A program made the translations under genes and the position numbers. From the NCBI GenBank assembly GCA_013214355.1, contig JABSSL010000080.1:1-64000 (forward strand): a stretch of DNA of 64,000 nt, given 5' to 3'. How positions within the stretch are numbered: position 1 is the stretch's first letter; each line of letters begins with the position of its first letter. The notes beneath the pieces were generated by a model. The model worked only from the letters and a program-made list of their open reading frames with translations. It ran no database searches and was not told the origin of the DNA. This stretch comes from Saprospiraceae bacterium. Lineage in GTDB: Bacteria > Bacteroidota > Bacteroidia > Chitinophagales > Saprospiraceae. Of the stretch, positions 45,099 to 54,270 are shown piece after piece.

Positions 45099-45128
45099 AA
45101 GGGGCTCCTCAAAAAATGGCTTTTTTCG

Positions 45129-45136
45129 TAGATTGG
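45129..45136 (+). promoter_or_regulatory. -7-like box before the third LytS gene (TAGATTGG)
   Basis: TAGATTGG differs from TAnnTTTG at one position and ends four bases before the ATG at 45141, so the transcript would be nearly leaderless. Confidence 0.3.
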
Positions 45137-45140
45137 TCTC

Positions 45141-46196
45141 ATGACTGATGCTCAATACCTAGATCGACGAGTTTGGAATATCCCACTTCGAGAATTACTC
45201 CTTTTTATCGGCATTTATTTTTTCTTTGCCCTTACTTACTTCATCACCTTAGTGGTTAACTCTGGTGCCTTGTATCGCTACTACTTATCCGTTCCTTTGG
45301 ATTACTTACTCAAGTTTCTGTCCATCGTACCCTTTTGGTGGCTATACTTCAGGAAGCTGAAAGATTGGACATTTTCCAGGAAGTTGATGCTGCATCTGGT
45401 GACTTTACCGATCTATGTTTTTTTGTGGATCAACCTGTATTACGCTAGTTGTGAGTTATTAGGTCTAGGTCATTTACAAGGAGTAGGAAGGGTTTGGGAT
45501 CTTTACATTCCCTCTTTGCTGTACTTCATCCAATTCGGCATCCTTCATGTCTATGATTATTATAAGAAACTTCAGAAAGAAAGGGAAAATGCCGCCGAAC
45601 TGAGACAGATCGCTCTGCAAAGTGAATTGTCTGCCTTAAAAGCCCAAATCAACCCCCATTTTCTCTATAATGTATTCAATACGATCAGTGCCTCCGTACC
45701 CGCAGCTCAGGAAGAAACACGCATTATGATCGCCCAACTGTCAGATCTCTTCCGTTATCAATTGAAAGCCTCTAACGTAGAACGCGTCACCGTAGCTGAA
45801 GAGATTGACTTTATCAAAAAGTACTTAGATCTTGAAAAAGCGCGATTTGGAGAGCGGATGGTCTATGAAATTGATGTTGCTCCAGAGATTCTTCAAGAAA
45901 GAATACCGCCGTTACTCATCCAACCTTTACTCGAAAATGCGATCAAGCACGGAATAGCTCCATTGGTAGCAGGAGGTAAGGTATGGATTCAGATCCATCC
46001 GGTTAATGGAAAACTAGAGATCACCGTAAAAGATTCTGGCAAAGGAGTGCTCAGCAGCAACTTAGAGGATCTATTAGATCAAGGTGTTGGTTTATCAAAT
46101 ACCCATCGAAGACTACTTAGACGCTATGGTATGGGGCTTCAATTGGAGAAAAACGTGCCCAGTGGTCTAAGTGTCCAATTCTCAATTCCTTTATAG
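45141..46196 (+). CDS. LytS-type sensor histidine kinase
   Basis: A 351-residue kinase with four membrane spans (about 17-35, 47-66, 77-97, 115-133) and a coiled linker. The phospho-accepting histidine is H173 in QINPHFLYNVFN; ATP-site motifs are LLENAIKHG and KDSGKG, with GVGLSNTHRRL at the end. The response regulator ATG follows its stop after one base. The divergent receptor gene shares its promoter region. Confidence 0.94.
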   Translation: MTDAQYLDRRVWNIPLRELLLFIGIYFFFALTYFITLVVNSGALYRYYLSVPLDYLLKFLSIVPFWWLYFRKLKDWTFSRKLMLHLVTLPIYVFLWINLYYASCELLGLGHLQGVGRVWDLYIPSLLYFIQFGILHVYDYYKKLQKERENAAELRQIALQSELSALKAQINPHFLYNVFNTISASVPAAQEETRIMIAQLSDLFRYQLKASNVERVTVAEEIDFIKKYLDLEKARFGERMVYEIDVAPEILQERIPPLLIQPLLENAIKHGIAPLVAGGKVWIQIHPVNGKLEITVKDSGKGVLSSNLEDLLDQGVGLSNTHRRLLRRYGMGLQLEKNVPSGLSVQFSIPL

Positions 46197-46197
46197 C

Positions 46198-46932
46198 ATG
46201 CAGAAAGTGATCATAGTTGACGATGAGGCACCCGCTCGTTCACTCATCAGAGAATATCTCGCCGATTATCCGGATCTTATCATCTTACAAGAGTGTAATA
46301 ATGGAGTAGATGCCGTCAACGCCATCAATACCTTTAAGCCAAGTATTGTTTTTCTGGATATTCAGATGCCAGGACTAACTGGCTTCGAAGTGTTGCAACA
46401 CCTAGAGGAAATTCCACACATCATTTTCTCTACCGCCTACGACCAATACGCCCTGCAGGCCTTCGAAGTTCACGCCATGGATTACCTCCTCAAACCTTAC
46501 ACCAAAGAACGTTTTGCTCAAGCTATCAAGCGAACAGTCAATTCCTCTGGGGATTACCTGACTCAATTGCAGCACCTGGCGGAAAGCATTAATACAAAGA
46601 GTAATACTTACCCAGAAAACATTCTAGTCTCTAGTAAAAATAAGTTGGTAGCTGTACAGGTAGGAGATATCATTCGAATTGAAGCTGAGGGTGATTATTC
46701 CAAATTGATCACACGAGATCATAATTATTTGAGCAACTATGGCATAAGTCAATTGGAAGAAAAACTCAATCCACAACTATTCATTAGAGTACATCGATCC
46801 TCCATCATCAATATCAACTGTGTTAAGGAAGTGTTCAAACACCCAGGCAGCTACGATATCGTAATGAATAATCAGGACGTAGTACGCGTAAGTCGGTCCT
46901 ATTTAGACAATATCAAGAAGCTGACGTTCTGA
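46198..46932 (+). CDS. LytTR response regulator
   Basis: A 244-residue regulator starting one base after the kinase stop. The receiver has VDDE and D54 in VFLDIQMP; the LytTR domain (about 140-240) has RIEAEGDYSKLIT and IRVHRSSIININCV. Its last 20 bases overlap, tail to tail, with the end of the convergent ADP-ribosylglycohydrolase gene. The direct repeats at 45067-45098 are its most likely binding site. Confidence 0.95.
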   Translation: MQKVIIVDDEAPARSLIREYLADYPDLIILQECNNGVDAVNAINTFKPSIVFLDIQMPGLTGFEVLQHLEEIPHIIFSTAYDQYALQAFEVHAMDYLLKPYTKERFAQAIKRTVNSSGDYLTQLQHLAESINTKSNTYPENILVSSKNKLVAVQVGDIIRIEAEGDYSKLITRDHNYLSNYGISQLEEKLNPQLFIRVHRSSIININCVKEVFKHPGSYDIVMNNQDVVRVSRSYLDNIKKLTF

Positions 46933-47890
46933 GGTAGGCCTTTTCCACCCGGTCTGCGAGTTCATAGATATCTTCCAAACGTGCGATGGTATTGATCCAA
47001 TCTTCTGGAATTAGATCCAATCCATAGTACAAGCCCGCTAGACCTCCCGTGATGGCCGCTGTTGTATCTGTGTCTTGCCCAAGGTTCACCGCCGCCAAAA
47101 CAGCAGAAGCATAATCCTCATATTTCAAGAAACACCAGAGACTGGCTTCCAGGCTGTGCATGACATATCCGCCAGACTCGATATTCTCCTCCTGCTCCAA
47201 ATCAATCTCGCCTCCTAGTACTTTGGCGAAAACAGCTTGTTCCACTTCGGAGATTTCCTTTTCCTGCATCCACCTTTTCAACTGTTGACAGGCAGCTAAG
47301 TAAGCCGCTTTCTTCTCTTCTCCCTCCAAGATTTGTTCTGCTATCAATAAGTAAAACAAACAGCCAATGGCCGATCTAATGTGGCCATGGGTTAAAGCAG
47401 AAATCTCTTTGATTAGTCGGAATTGCTCATCAATGGGTTTGCCCTTGATCAAAAATAATAGGGGAATACACCGCATCAGAGATCCATTACCATTGTCCAT
47501 AGGATCATCCGAATATAGCACGCCCAATTCCTCTTCACGCCCCGCAGCAAGCAGCTCCCTCAGGCGATCAATAGCCGCACTGGTTTGATTTCCAATATCA
47601 AATAATTCGCCATGCGGACACCAATAATTATCATACTTCCAATTAACAAAGTGCTGAGCCACATCCTTTAAAGCATAGCCTTCAGCAACACTTTCTGCGA
47701 TGCAAAAGGCCATAGAGGAATCATCCGACCAGGTACCGGCAGGCTGATTATAGGTTCCATAAGCCCTCATACCTTTAACGGGGTCAGCCTTTAACTCGGC
47801 TCGGGAACGAAATTCTACAGGAACACCAAGAGCATCAGCTACAGCTAGACCAATTAAAGCAGAATGAACAGGATTAGGAACAGGATGCAT
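46913..47890 (-). CDS. ADP-ribosylglycohydrolase family protein (first of two)
   Basis: A 325-residue enzyme of the ARH/DraG family, which removes ADP-ribose from proteins or other acceptors using two metal ions. Metal-binding motifs are WSDDSSM near the N-terminus (about 54-60) and GQDTDTTAAITGGLAG near the C-terminus; ALIGLAVADALG opens the fold. It follows nadE on the same strand with a 43-bp gap. It is only distantly similar to the family member at 49618 (325 versus 258 residues), so the pair is not a recent duplication. Confidence 0.92.
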   Translation of the reverse strand: MHPVPNPVHSALIGLAVADALGVPVEFRSRAELKADPVKGMRAYGTYNQPAGTWSDDSSMAFCIAESVAEGYALKDVAQHFVNWKYDNYWCPHGELFDIGNQTSAAIDRLRELLAAGREEELGVLYSDDPMDNGNGSLMRCIPLLFLIKGKPIDEQFRLIKEISALTHGHIRSAIGCLFYLLIAEQILEGEEKKAAYLAACQQLKRWMQEKEISEVEQAVFAKVLGGEIDLEQEENIESGGYVMHSLEASLWCFLKYEDYASAVLAAVNLGQDTDTTAAITGGLAGLYYGLDLIPEDWINTIARLEDIYELADRVEKAYLRTSAS

Positions 47891-47933
47891 AGATTAAATT
47901 AACAGTGATAAACAATTACTTTATACAATAACC

Positions 47934-49571
47934 TTAAGCCAAGTACTTTCCAACGATGGGCATTCGCCGTCCCATTCCAAAGGCTTTATCCGACACCCTA
48001 AGAACCGGAGCTGTCTGGTGTCGCTTGAACTCGTTGATATTTACTAAACGGAGTATGCGTCGCACCAACTTTTCATCATACCCCATCTCAATGATGTCCT
48101 GCGGGCTTTGATGCTTTTCAATGTATTGGAAAAGAATGGGATCTAGTTCGTCGTATTCAGGAAGGCTATCGGTATCCTTTTGATCGGGACGAAGCTCTGC
48201 ACTAGGCGGTTTAGTAATGATATTTTCAGGGATCACCTCCCCGTCCTTGTTCATGAACCGCGCTAAGTCAAAAACCTCCGTTTTATATACATCACCAATC
48301 ACGGACAAGCCTCCACACATGTCTCCATATAAGGTACCGTAACCCACGGCCATTTCACTCTTGTTAGAGGTATTTAAAACAATGTTGCCAAACTTATTGG
48401 AGAAGGCCATCAATAACATCCCTCTAATCCGGGCCTGGATGTTTTCCTCAGCGATATTAAACGGCTTGGCCCAAAAATGAGGCTCCAAGGCTGTCGAAAA
48501 GGACTCGTACATGGATTCAATAGGAATAATATCATACTGGATCCCCAGATTCTCTGCCAATTGACGAGCATCATTCACCGAATGATCACTGGAAAACTGA
48601 GAAGGCATAAGAATTACTCGAACATTATCCTCCCCCAAGGCCCTGGCTGCTAATACTGCAACCACTGCCGAGTCAATTCCTCCTGAAAGTCCTAAAATGG
48701 CTTTCTTGAATCCTAATTTCCCAAAGTAGTTTTGTAAGCCCATAACGAGCCCATCATGAATGAGCGTCATCTTGTCCTTCTCTTGCTGTCGCTCTTGTCC
48801 CCCCTTCATCACCTCATCCAAATCAAAGGTCTGGACCTCTTCGTTGAAATAGATCATTTCTTGAAAAACTTTACCGTCAGGAGAAAGCACTACCGACCCT
48901 CCATCAAATAGGATCTCCGTTTGCGCACCAACATGGTTGACGTAGAAGAGAGGAAGTTTATAGCGTTCCACATTCGTTTTCAAGACGTGTAGGCGATCTT
49001 CCGCATGAGCAAATCCAAAGGGAGAAGCCGATACATTTAGGATTAGCTCTGGGGACTGATCCATCATCTCATCCATCGGGCAAATTTTGTACAATGGGTT
49101 TTCATTGCCAACATTCCATAGGTCCTCACAAACGGTCAACGCAATTCGTTTACCCTTGTATTCCAAAACCTTCCATTCAGAAGCGGGTTCGAAATATCGG
49201 TACTCATCGAAAATATCATAGGTGGGCAATAACGTCTTATGTTGCACAAAATGCACTTTGCCTTCTGCCAAGAAATACACAGAATTATATAGATCTTTTC
49301 CTTCCACTACTGGGTTTCTACTAACCGACCCTACGACGATGGCAATATCTTGAGCGGACTTAGCTAGCTCTTTTATGCCATTCTCTGCTAAGTCAATAAA
49401 ATCTTCAAATTCCAAAAAGTCTCGGGGGGGATAACCCACGGTGGCTAGTTCTGGTAAACAGACAATGTCAGCCCCTTGGGACTTCGCTGTTTCCACAGCT
49501 GCTTTCATTTTCTCCAGGTTTCCAGCAAAATTTCCAACGTGTACATTGATTTGCGCTAAGGCTATTCTCAT
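47934..49571 (-). CDS. nadE: Glutamine-dependent NAD+ synthase
   Basis: A 545-residue two-domain enzyme making NAD+ from deamido-NAD+, ATP and glutamine. The ATG at 49571 (MRIALAQINVHVGNF) begins the nitrilase-type glutaminase domain, with catalytic E41 (LPELATVGYP), K112 (HKTLLP) and C148 (TVCEDLW). The synthase domain follows with the ATP-pyrophosphatase loop LGLSGGIDSA, NTSNKSEMAVGYGTLYGD and KPPSAELRPDQKD. It lies between two ADP-ribosylglycohydrolase genes on the same strand with gaps under 50 bp, so the three are probably one operon. Confidence 0.96.
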   Translation of the reverse strand: MRIALAQINVHVGNFAGNLEKMKAAVETAKSQGADIVCLPELATVGYPPRDFLEFEDFIDLAENGIKELAKSAQDIAIVVGSVSRNPVVEGKDLYNSVYFLAEGKVHFVQHKTLLPTYDIFDEYRYFEPASEWKVLEYKGKRIALTVCEDLWNVGNENPLYKICPMDEMMDQSPELILNVSASPFGFAHAEDRLHVLKTNVERYKLPLFYVNHVGAQTEILFDGGSVVLSPDGKVFQEMIYFNEEVQTFDLDEVMKGGQERQQEKDKMTLIHDGLVMGLQNYFGKLGFKKAILGLSGGIDSAVVAVLAARALGEDNVRVILMPSQFSSDHSVNDARQLAENLGIQYDIIPIESMYESFSTALEPHFWAKPFNIAEENIQARIRGMLLMAFSNKFGNIVLNTSNKSEMAVGYGTLYGDMCGGLSVIGDVYKTEVFDLARFMNKDGEVIPENIITKPPSAELRPDQKDTDSLPEYDELDPILFQYIEKHQSPQDIIEMGYDEKLVRRILRLVNINEFKRHQTAPVLRVSDKAFGMGRRMPIVGKYLA

Positions 49572-49617
49572 GGTTATGTTTTTGAGCGGAGGCATACAAG
49601 GCACTCCTTATATTGGC

Positions 49618-50394
49618 CTAGGCCAACTGTGTTTGAGTATTTCTAAATTGTGTTATAATTTGTTTCACATCCGCAGTTAAGCGAACGAAAACCTCATCCA
49701 GTATTTCAGCAGGTACTGTCCCATAGTAAGCTTCTGCGATACTTCCTGCCATCGCTGCAATGGTATCACTATCTCCGCCTAATGAAATAGCATTCCTCAC
49801 TGTATCCTCAAAATCTTCTCCATCCAGAAAAGAAACGATCGCTTGCGGCACCGAACCCTGACAACTTACATCAAAGCGATAATTGGGCCGTATATCATCC
49901 ACCGTTTGACGCAAGTCATATTGAAAAGTATCAGTGCAATAATTGCGAATAGCGTCCTTTCCATGTCCCGTACGAGCAAGAAAAATACTTGCCGCAATCG
50001 CTTGCGCTCCTTTTATACCTTCGGGATGATTATGTGTAACGGCAGCACTTGCTTCTGCTTCTACCAATACCTCATCTAGTGTATGGCACAACCAACCTAC
50101 TGGGCTTACTCGCATGGCTGATCCATTGCCCCAGCTATTGTAAGGCCCCTTTATCACACCTGCTAACCAGCCCTTAAAAGTGCCTCCATAGCCCGCTAAG
50201 GGGTAACGGCGGCCCCAGGTTTTTAAAGCCGAGGCATAGGGCAAATCGTTTAGCATAGCATCCGCTACTGCGATCGTTAGTACGGTATCATCCGTAAAAA
50301 CCGATGAGCGCTCAAATAACGGAAAATCTTTCTGCTTCCAACCATTCCGCTCAAATCTTGAACCAATAATGTCTCCTGCAATAGCTCCAAGCAT
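49618..50394 (-). CDS. ADP-ribosylglycohydrolase family protein (second of two)
   Basis: A 258-residue compact member of the ARH/DraG family. It starts MLGAIAGDIIGSRFE, has metal-site motifs FTDDTVLT (about 34-41) and SLGGDSDTIAAMAGSIAEAYYG at the end, and SWGNGSAMRVSPVGW in the middle. It is the first gene of the unit arh-nadE-arh, 46 bp ahead of nadE. Short ARH proteins of this type may act on ADP-ribosylated small molecules, nucleic acid or protein; the substrate cannot be read from sequence. Confidence 0.93.
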   Translation of the reverse strand: MLGAIAGDIIGSRFERNGWKQKDFPLFERSSVFTDDTVLTIAVADAMLNDLPYASALKTWGRRYPLAGYGGTFKGWLAGVIKGPYNSWGNGSAMRVSPVGWLCHTLDEVLVEAEASAAVTHNHPEGIKGAQAIAASIFLARTGHGKDAIRNYCTDTFQYDLRQTVDDIRPNYRFDVSCQGSVPQAIVSFLDGEDFEDTVRNAISLGGDSDTIAAMAGSIAEAYYGTVPAEILDEVFVRLTADVKQIITQFRNTQTQLA

Positions 50395-50456
50395 ACTCCT
50401 ATATTAAGTGATCAAAAGGATCGCTCAACGCGAATTCGAAAACAAATATACAGGCA

Positions 50457-50479
50457 CTTAGTTTAAAAGTCAAACTAAG
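50457..50479. promoter_or_regulatory. Inverted repeat CTTAGTTT / AAACTAAG
   Basis: CTTAGTTT (50457-50464) and AAACTAAG (50472-50479) are exact complements with a 7-base spacer, in the gap between the arh-nadE-arh operon and the divergent CAP-domain gene. It has the form of an operator for a dimeric regulator, about 60 bp ahead of the operon. Confidence 0.4.
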
Positions 50480-50562
50480 ATGAAAGATTAAATCCTTTTT
50501 TGACTAAAATCGACTTGCGGCAGAGTCTACATTCGCTTATATTACTGGCAAAGTGCGACCAT

Positions 50563-52968
50563 ATGAACTACCCTCACCAGTTGTTGCTGGTATTCTTTTT
50601 GTGCCCTTTATTTATCCAGGCCCAGACTCTCATTCCTGCTGATTTGGACACTGAACTATTGGAAGAAAAACTCCTAGAAGTTACCAATGTGTATCGCCAA
50701 GCACAAGACCTGCCCACCTTCGCTTCAGACAACACCCTGAAGCTGGCTGCTAAAGACCAAGCTCGCTACATCAAGGCGGTCAAAAAACTTACGCACGATC
50801 AAATGTTTACGGGTAAGAAAACACTTCAGGAACGAGTGAGCAGTCATGATGGTACGTTTAGCTTCCTGCAAGAAAACCTAGCCCTTGTCCCAGTCCAAGA
50901 AAGCTATGAGATACAAGCCGAAGTCATATTCAATTACTGGAAAGATAAACGGGAGGGGAATCTTTTGAACAACCCCACGCATGCTTTGATGGGGGCTTTT
51001 TTTGTATTTGATCCGATTGACAATGGCCTTTATGTTGTTCAGGTTCTTGCGGGTAAACCCTTTCAAGCCTTCAATGGGCTTCAAGTTGTAACAGATGCCC
51101 ATTCTTTACAGCCCTTTGAAACTCTTACTTGTCAATTGGTAACGAATAATCCCTATCTGAGTATTGATCTTCCCATACATCTGCGCATGTTCGGTGCTTC
51201 CATTTATTTGGAATATCATGACAAGGCGGTCTTACAAGAAATGATCTCCGAACCTCGGGATGGATTAGCCATCGATATCATTCACAAAGATCAGTTCAAG
51301 TGTGATGATGAGATAGATCTTTATCCAAGTCCAGCCCATGATGGATACCTCCTGGAACCCATATTTTCAAAAGGCCTATACCGCAATAATCAACATCCCG
51401 ATACTAACCGCCTATATACCTACCTAGGCAAAATTCCAGCTAGCCTAGATCAAAAAAACCTCCAGCTGAATGTAGTGCTAGTCAAGAATAATCGAGCTTG
51501 CGAAGAGGTCTATCCCGTCGCCATTCCATTCAGCGATCTACCACTATTCCGAATCAATCCGATTTGGGCATTCGGCAAAGACGAAACTGTACAGCCTATT
51601 CAGGTAGCGGCGGTGAAACATATCAAACGCTCAGCTTCAAAAGCTATCTCCTCTACCGAGAGCCTAAAACTCCAATTTGACAAAAGTAGCATCAGTTTCT
51701 TCCCAGGAGAATGGGAAAAAGTCAACCAATTTATCGATAAACATGCGGACCAAATTGATTCCATCCGAGTACTTGCCTATAGCTCTATCGAAGGCAGCAC
51801 TGCGAATAATTTAGTGCTCCAGCAGGAGAGGGCCGACACGATAAAAGCAGCCCTAGAACAACTCGGCCTGGATAGCTCCAAAATCAAAACACAGGCAGCA
51901 GAAAACTGGGGCTTATTCTATCGTCAAGTATTGGGGACAAGATGGGGATCATTGATACAAATGGACAGAAAGCAGGTCAAGCAAAAGCTCAAAGAACATG
52001 GTGTCGAAGAGTCTCTATCGGCGCTACTGACGGCACAAAGAGAAGCCCAGGTAATCGTCTACTATCAACAAAAGCGAAATGGCGCTTTTAGCCCTTATGA
52101 AACCGCTTCCACATCAGATGATGCCAAAGCTAAATTGGAGGCTTTACAAACAGCTATTAATCAAGAAAAAACAGAAAAAGCCCTACAGTTACAAGAAGAT
52201 TTAATTCGATTATTTTTGGAATTTCAAGTCAACTTATCCGACCTACTTCAAGTCAACATTCCGATCTCCTCTAAGCATAAATGGCTATTGAGCAATATGC
52301 TTTCATTAGAACTTTTCTTCAAAAAGAATATCCGTACAGACGAGGCCTACATCAGCCGAATCAAAGAGATTCAAGCCCTCGCCCCACTTGATCTGTCTTT
52401 ACAATTCAACTATTTAGGCTATGCCGTACGCTATCTCTACGAAGAAGGGACTCCACTAGAAGATCCAGAGGCTTTGAACGCTTCCATCTTGCAATTGTAT
52501 GATCGTCCCGAAACGGCCATCCAATACCAAAATATTGAACGCAGCTTAGATCGCTTAATGGTCAACTTCCACCTTGCCGCAGTAGATTACTATTTTCATC
52601 AAAGAAGATACACTGATCGCAACTCTTCCATGCTAGCTATCCAAGATTTTTTCTCACAAGAAGACATCAGTGAAGCTGAAGCCCTCTCCCTCACCCGTTT
52701 TTTCAACCGCAACTATTACTTGGATTGGTCATTGGATACCATGCGCCCTTATCTTGACCGTAAAGAAGCTTCAGAAGATCTTCTTTTCACCTATTTCCAA
52801 ACGTATACCCTTTGGAAAGGGGGCGAACGCAAGGCGTCCTACTATGAACTATTGGAACGCTGTTTAGCTCAGAACCCCAGAAGGCTTTGCCAATGGATCA
52901 AGACTTATTTTCAGCTACAAAGAGATGAGAAAATTAGGATAGTATTCTGTGAGCATTGCAACGGATAA
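50563..52968 (+). CDS. Exported CAP-domain protein with OmpA-like part
   Basis: An 801-residue protein; the ATG at 50563 opens the signal peptide (MNYPHQLLLVFFLCPLFIQAQ). Residues about 30-165 form a CAP/SCP domain (NVYRQAQDLPTFASDNTLKLAAKDQARY, then LTHDQMFTGKKTL and ENLALVP). About residues 365-470 resemble an OmpA-like domain (LQFDKSSISFFPGEWEKVNQFI, VLAYSSIEGST, QERADTIKAAL). The last 300 residues are helical and unrecognised. The family combination points to a cell-envelope role, but no activity can be given. Confidence 0.75.
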   Translation: MNYPHQLLLVFFLCPLFIQAQTLIPADLDTELLEEKLLEVTNVYRQAQDLPTFASDNTLKLAAKDQARYIKAVKKLTHDQMFTGKKTLQERVSSHDGTFSFLQENLALVPVQESYEIQAEVIFNYWKDKREGNLLNNPTHALMGAFFVFDPIDNGLYVVQVLAGKPFQAFNGLQVVTDAHSLQPFETLTCQLVTNNPYLSIDLPIHLRMFGASIYLEYHDKAVLQEMISEPRDGLAIDIIHKDQFKCDDEIDLYPSPAHDGYLLEPIFSKGLYRNNQHPDTNRLYTYLGKIPASLDQKNLQLNVVLVKNNRACEEVYPVAIPFSDLPLFRINPIWAFGKDETVQPIQVAAVKHIKRSASKAISSTESLKLQFDKSSISFFPGEWEKVNQFIDKHADQIDSIRVLAYSSIEGSTANNLVLQQERADTIKAALEQLGLDSSKIKTQAAENWGLFYRQVLGTRWGSLIQMDRKQVKQKLKEHGVEESLSALLTAQREAQVIVYYQQKRNGAFSPYETASTSDDAKAKLEALQTAINQEKTEKALQLQEDLIRLFLEFQVNLSDLLQVNIPISSKHKWLLSNMLSLELFFKKNIRTDEAYISRIKEIQALAPLDLSLQFNYLGYAVRYLYEEGTPLEDPEALNASILQLYDRPETAIQYQNIERSLDRLMVNFHLAAVDYYFHQRRYTDRNSSMLAIQDFFSQEDISEAEALSLTRFFNRNYYLDWSLDTMRPYLDRKEASEDLLFTYFQTYTLWKGGERKASYYELLERCLAQNPRRLCQWIKTYFQLQRDEKIRIVFCEHCNG

Positions 52969-52980
52969 AGCCATTTTTAG

Positions 52981-54027
52981 CTAAAAAATAAAGAAGCTAC
53001 TTATGAATACAACAATAAAAATGCCCAACAACAAGACCATATAGGAAGCGCCAATCAGCAGAAGCTTTACGATAGTTATCCCCCATTTCTCCCGATAGAC
53101 CCGTTTTAAGGCCAAGAACAAATAAGCAGCTGAAAGCACAATACCCAATATTAAAAGACTAAATCCTGAACCATAAGCTATCAGCAAGCCGATACTAACG
53201 AGTAGAAAAAAGAATGAGTGTAGATGAAAAGAAAAAATCAGATGCTCGACATAGAAACGCTTCTGCTTTCGATAAAACAACTGAAACATAAGTGCAATGA
53301 CGGGCATTATCAGTAGGGCAATCCAAGACATACTGCTTACCAAATAGGAAGATAAGACACTTTCATCTTGTATATATTTTGCCGTCTGCTGGAAGGTTTG
53401 TCGCTTAAACCAACCTTCCGGCTGATACTTATCCGTTAATTCCTCTGGACTGAGTTCTAGAAAATCCTTCCTACTAATCAACCTCACTTCATCATCTTCG
53501 AAGAGTGTCATATACTTCCGCAGGTTGAAGCTATCACTATGCCACCCTACCCGCCTTCTCAGGAACACGTGAAGAGAATCAAGGGCCTGATCTACGGTGT
53601 CGTTCTGAAAAACAGCACGGGTTTGCTGCTGAGCCATCACCAGGGAATCGATCACCAATTCGATTTGGTTTTGCCGTTGCATTTCATCCCATATCACATA
53701 GGGGTGATTAGTTACTTTATCAAAATCAAGATACCCCATGGTCAAGATCAGTAAAATGGACATAACCAATAGAGTCCGAAGCGGATGTACGTACTTTTTG
53801 TGTCGCCCCTCAAAGTACTCTTCCGTCAGCTTACCGGGAATGAAAAGCGCCCTGAACGTGCGTAAAGTACGAGATTCAATGTTGAAGACGGCGTCAAAAA
53901 ACTCTGTAAATAGGCTTCTAACAGTGATACGGCCATCCGTATTTTTCTGGCCACAGTACGAACAATAAGCTGCATCTCGGTGCAGGAGCTGTCCACAGTT
54001 TTTACAGTTTGACGTTGAAGTTGACAT
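52981..54027 (-). CDS. DUF3667-type membrane protein with zinc ribbon
   Basis: A 348-residue protein. The N-terminus has a zinc ribbon of four cysteines in two CxxC pairs (CKNCGQ and CSYCGQ, residues 8-26), followed by the DUF3667-like stretch ITVRSLFTEFFDAVFNIESRTL and LFIPGKLTEEYFEGRHKKYVHP. One span at about 85-103 and four more in the last 130 residues place it in the membrane, with a soluble loop between. Function of the family is unknown. Confidence 0.85.
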   Translation of the reverse strand: MSTSTSNCKNCGQLLHRDAAYCSYCGQKNTDGRITVRSLFTEFFDAVFNIESRTLRTFRALFIPGKLTEEYFEGRHKKYVHPLRTLLVMSILLILTMGYLDFDKVTNHPYVIWDEMQRQNQIELVIDSLVMAQQQTRAVFQNDTVDQALDSLHVFLRRRVGWHSDSFNLRKYMTLFEDDEVRLISRKDFLELSPEELTDKYQPEGWFKRQTFQQTAKYIQDESVLSSYLVSSMSWIALLIMPVIALMFQLFYRKQKRFYVEHLIFSFHLHSFFFLLVSIGLLIAYGSGFSLLILGIVLSAAYLFLALKRVYREKWGITIVKLLLIGASYMVLLLGIFIVVFISSFFIF

Positions 54028-54193
54028 ATCTTACTTACAGAAATACTTTCATTTAGTCATACTAAAGGTAAAAATAATCAGTATTGTACCCTAGTTTAGC
54101 TTGGGCAGCAAGCGGACATCGTGTTTTGAAAACTAGTTTCCCCCCAGACACTCAGCGTCCAAGACAAAGAAACCTAAAGCCCATCTTTTTTCG

Positions 54194-54201
54194 TATCTTT
54201 G
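54194..54201 (+). promoter_or_regulatory. -7 box of dnaX (TATCTTTG)
   Basis: TATCTTTG matches TAnnTTTG 70 bp before the dnaX ATG, in a 243-bp gap between divergent genes. The start of transcription would lie near 54207. Confidence 0.55.
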
Positions 54202-54270
54202 TTGGAAGGCTTTGGTTAATATAAAACAGCTTATTGAAGTCCAAAGCTGGAAAAATAATCCATCTATTGC

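Noticed and set aside
46913-46932. Tail-to-tail overlap of the LytTR and ADP-ribosylglycohydrolase genes as a sign of a wrong frame.
   Set aside because: Both proteins keep family-typical ends; a 20-bp convergent overlap is ordinary in a compact genome.
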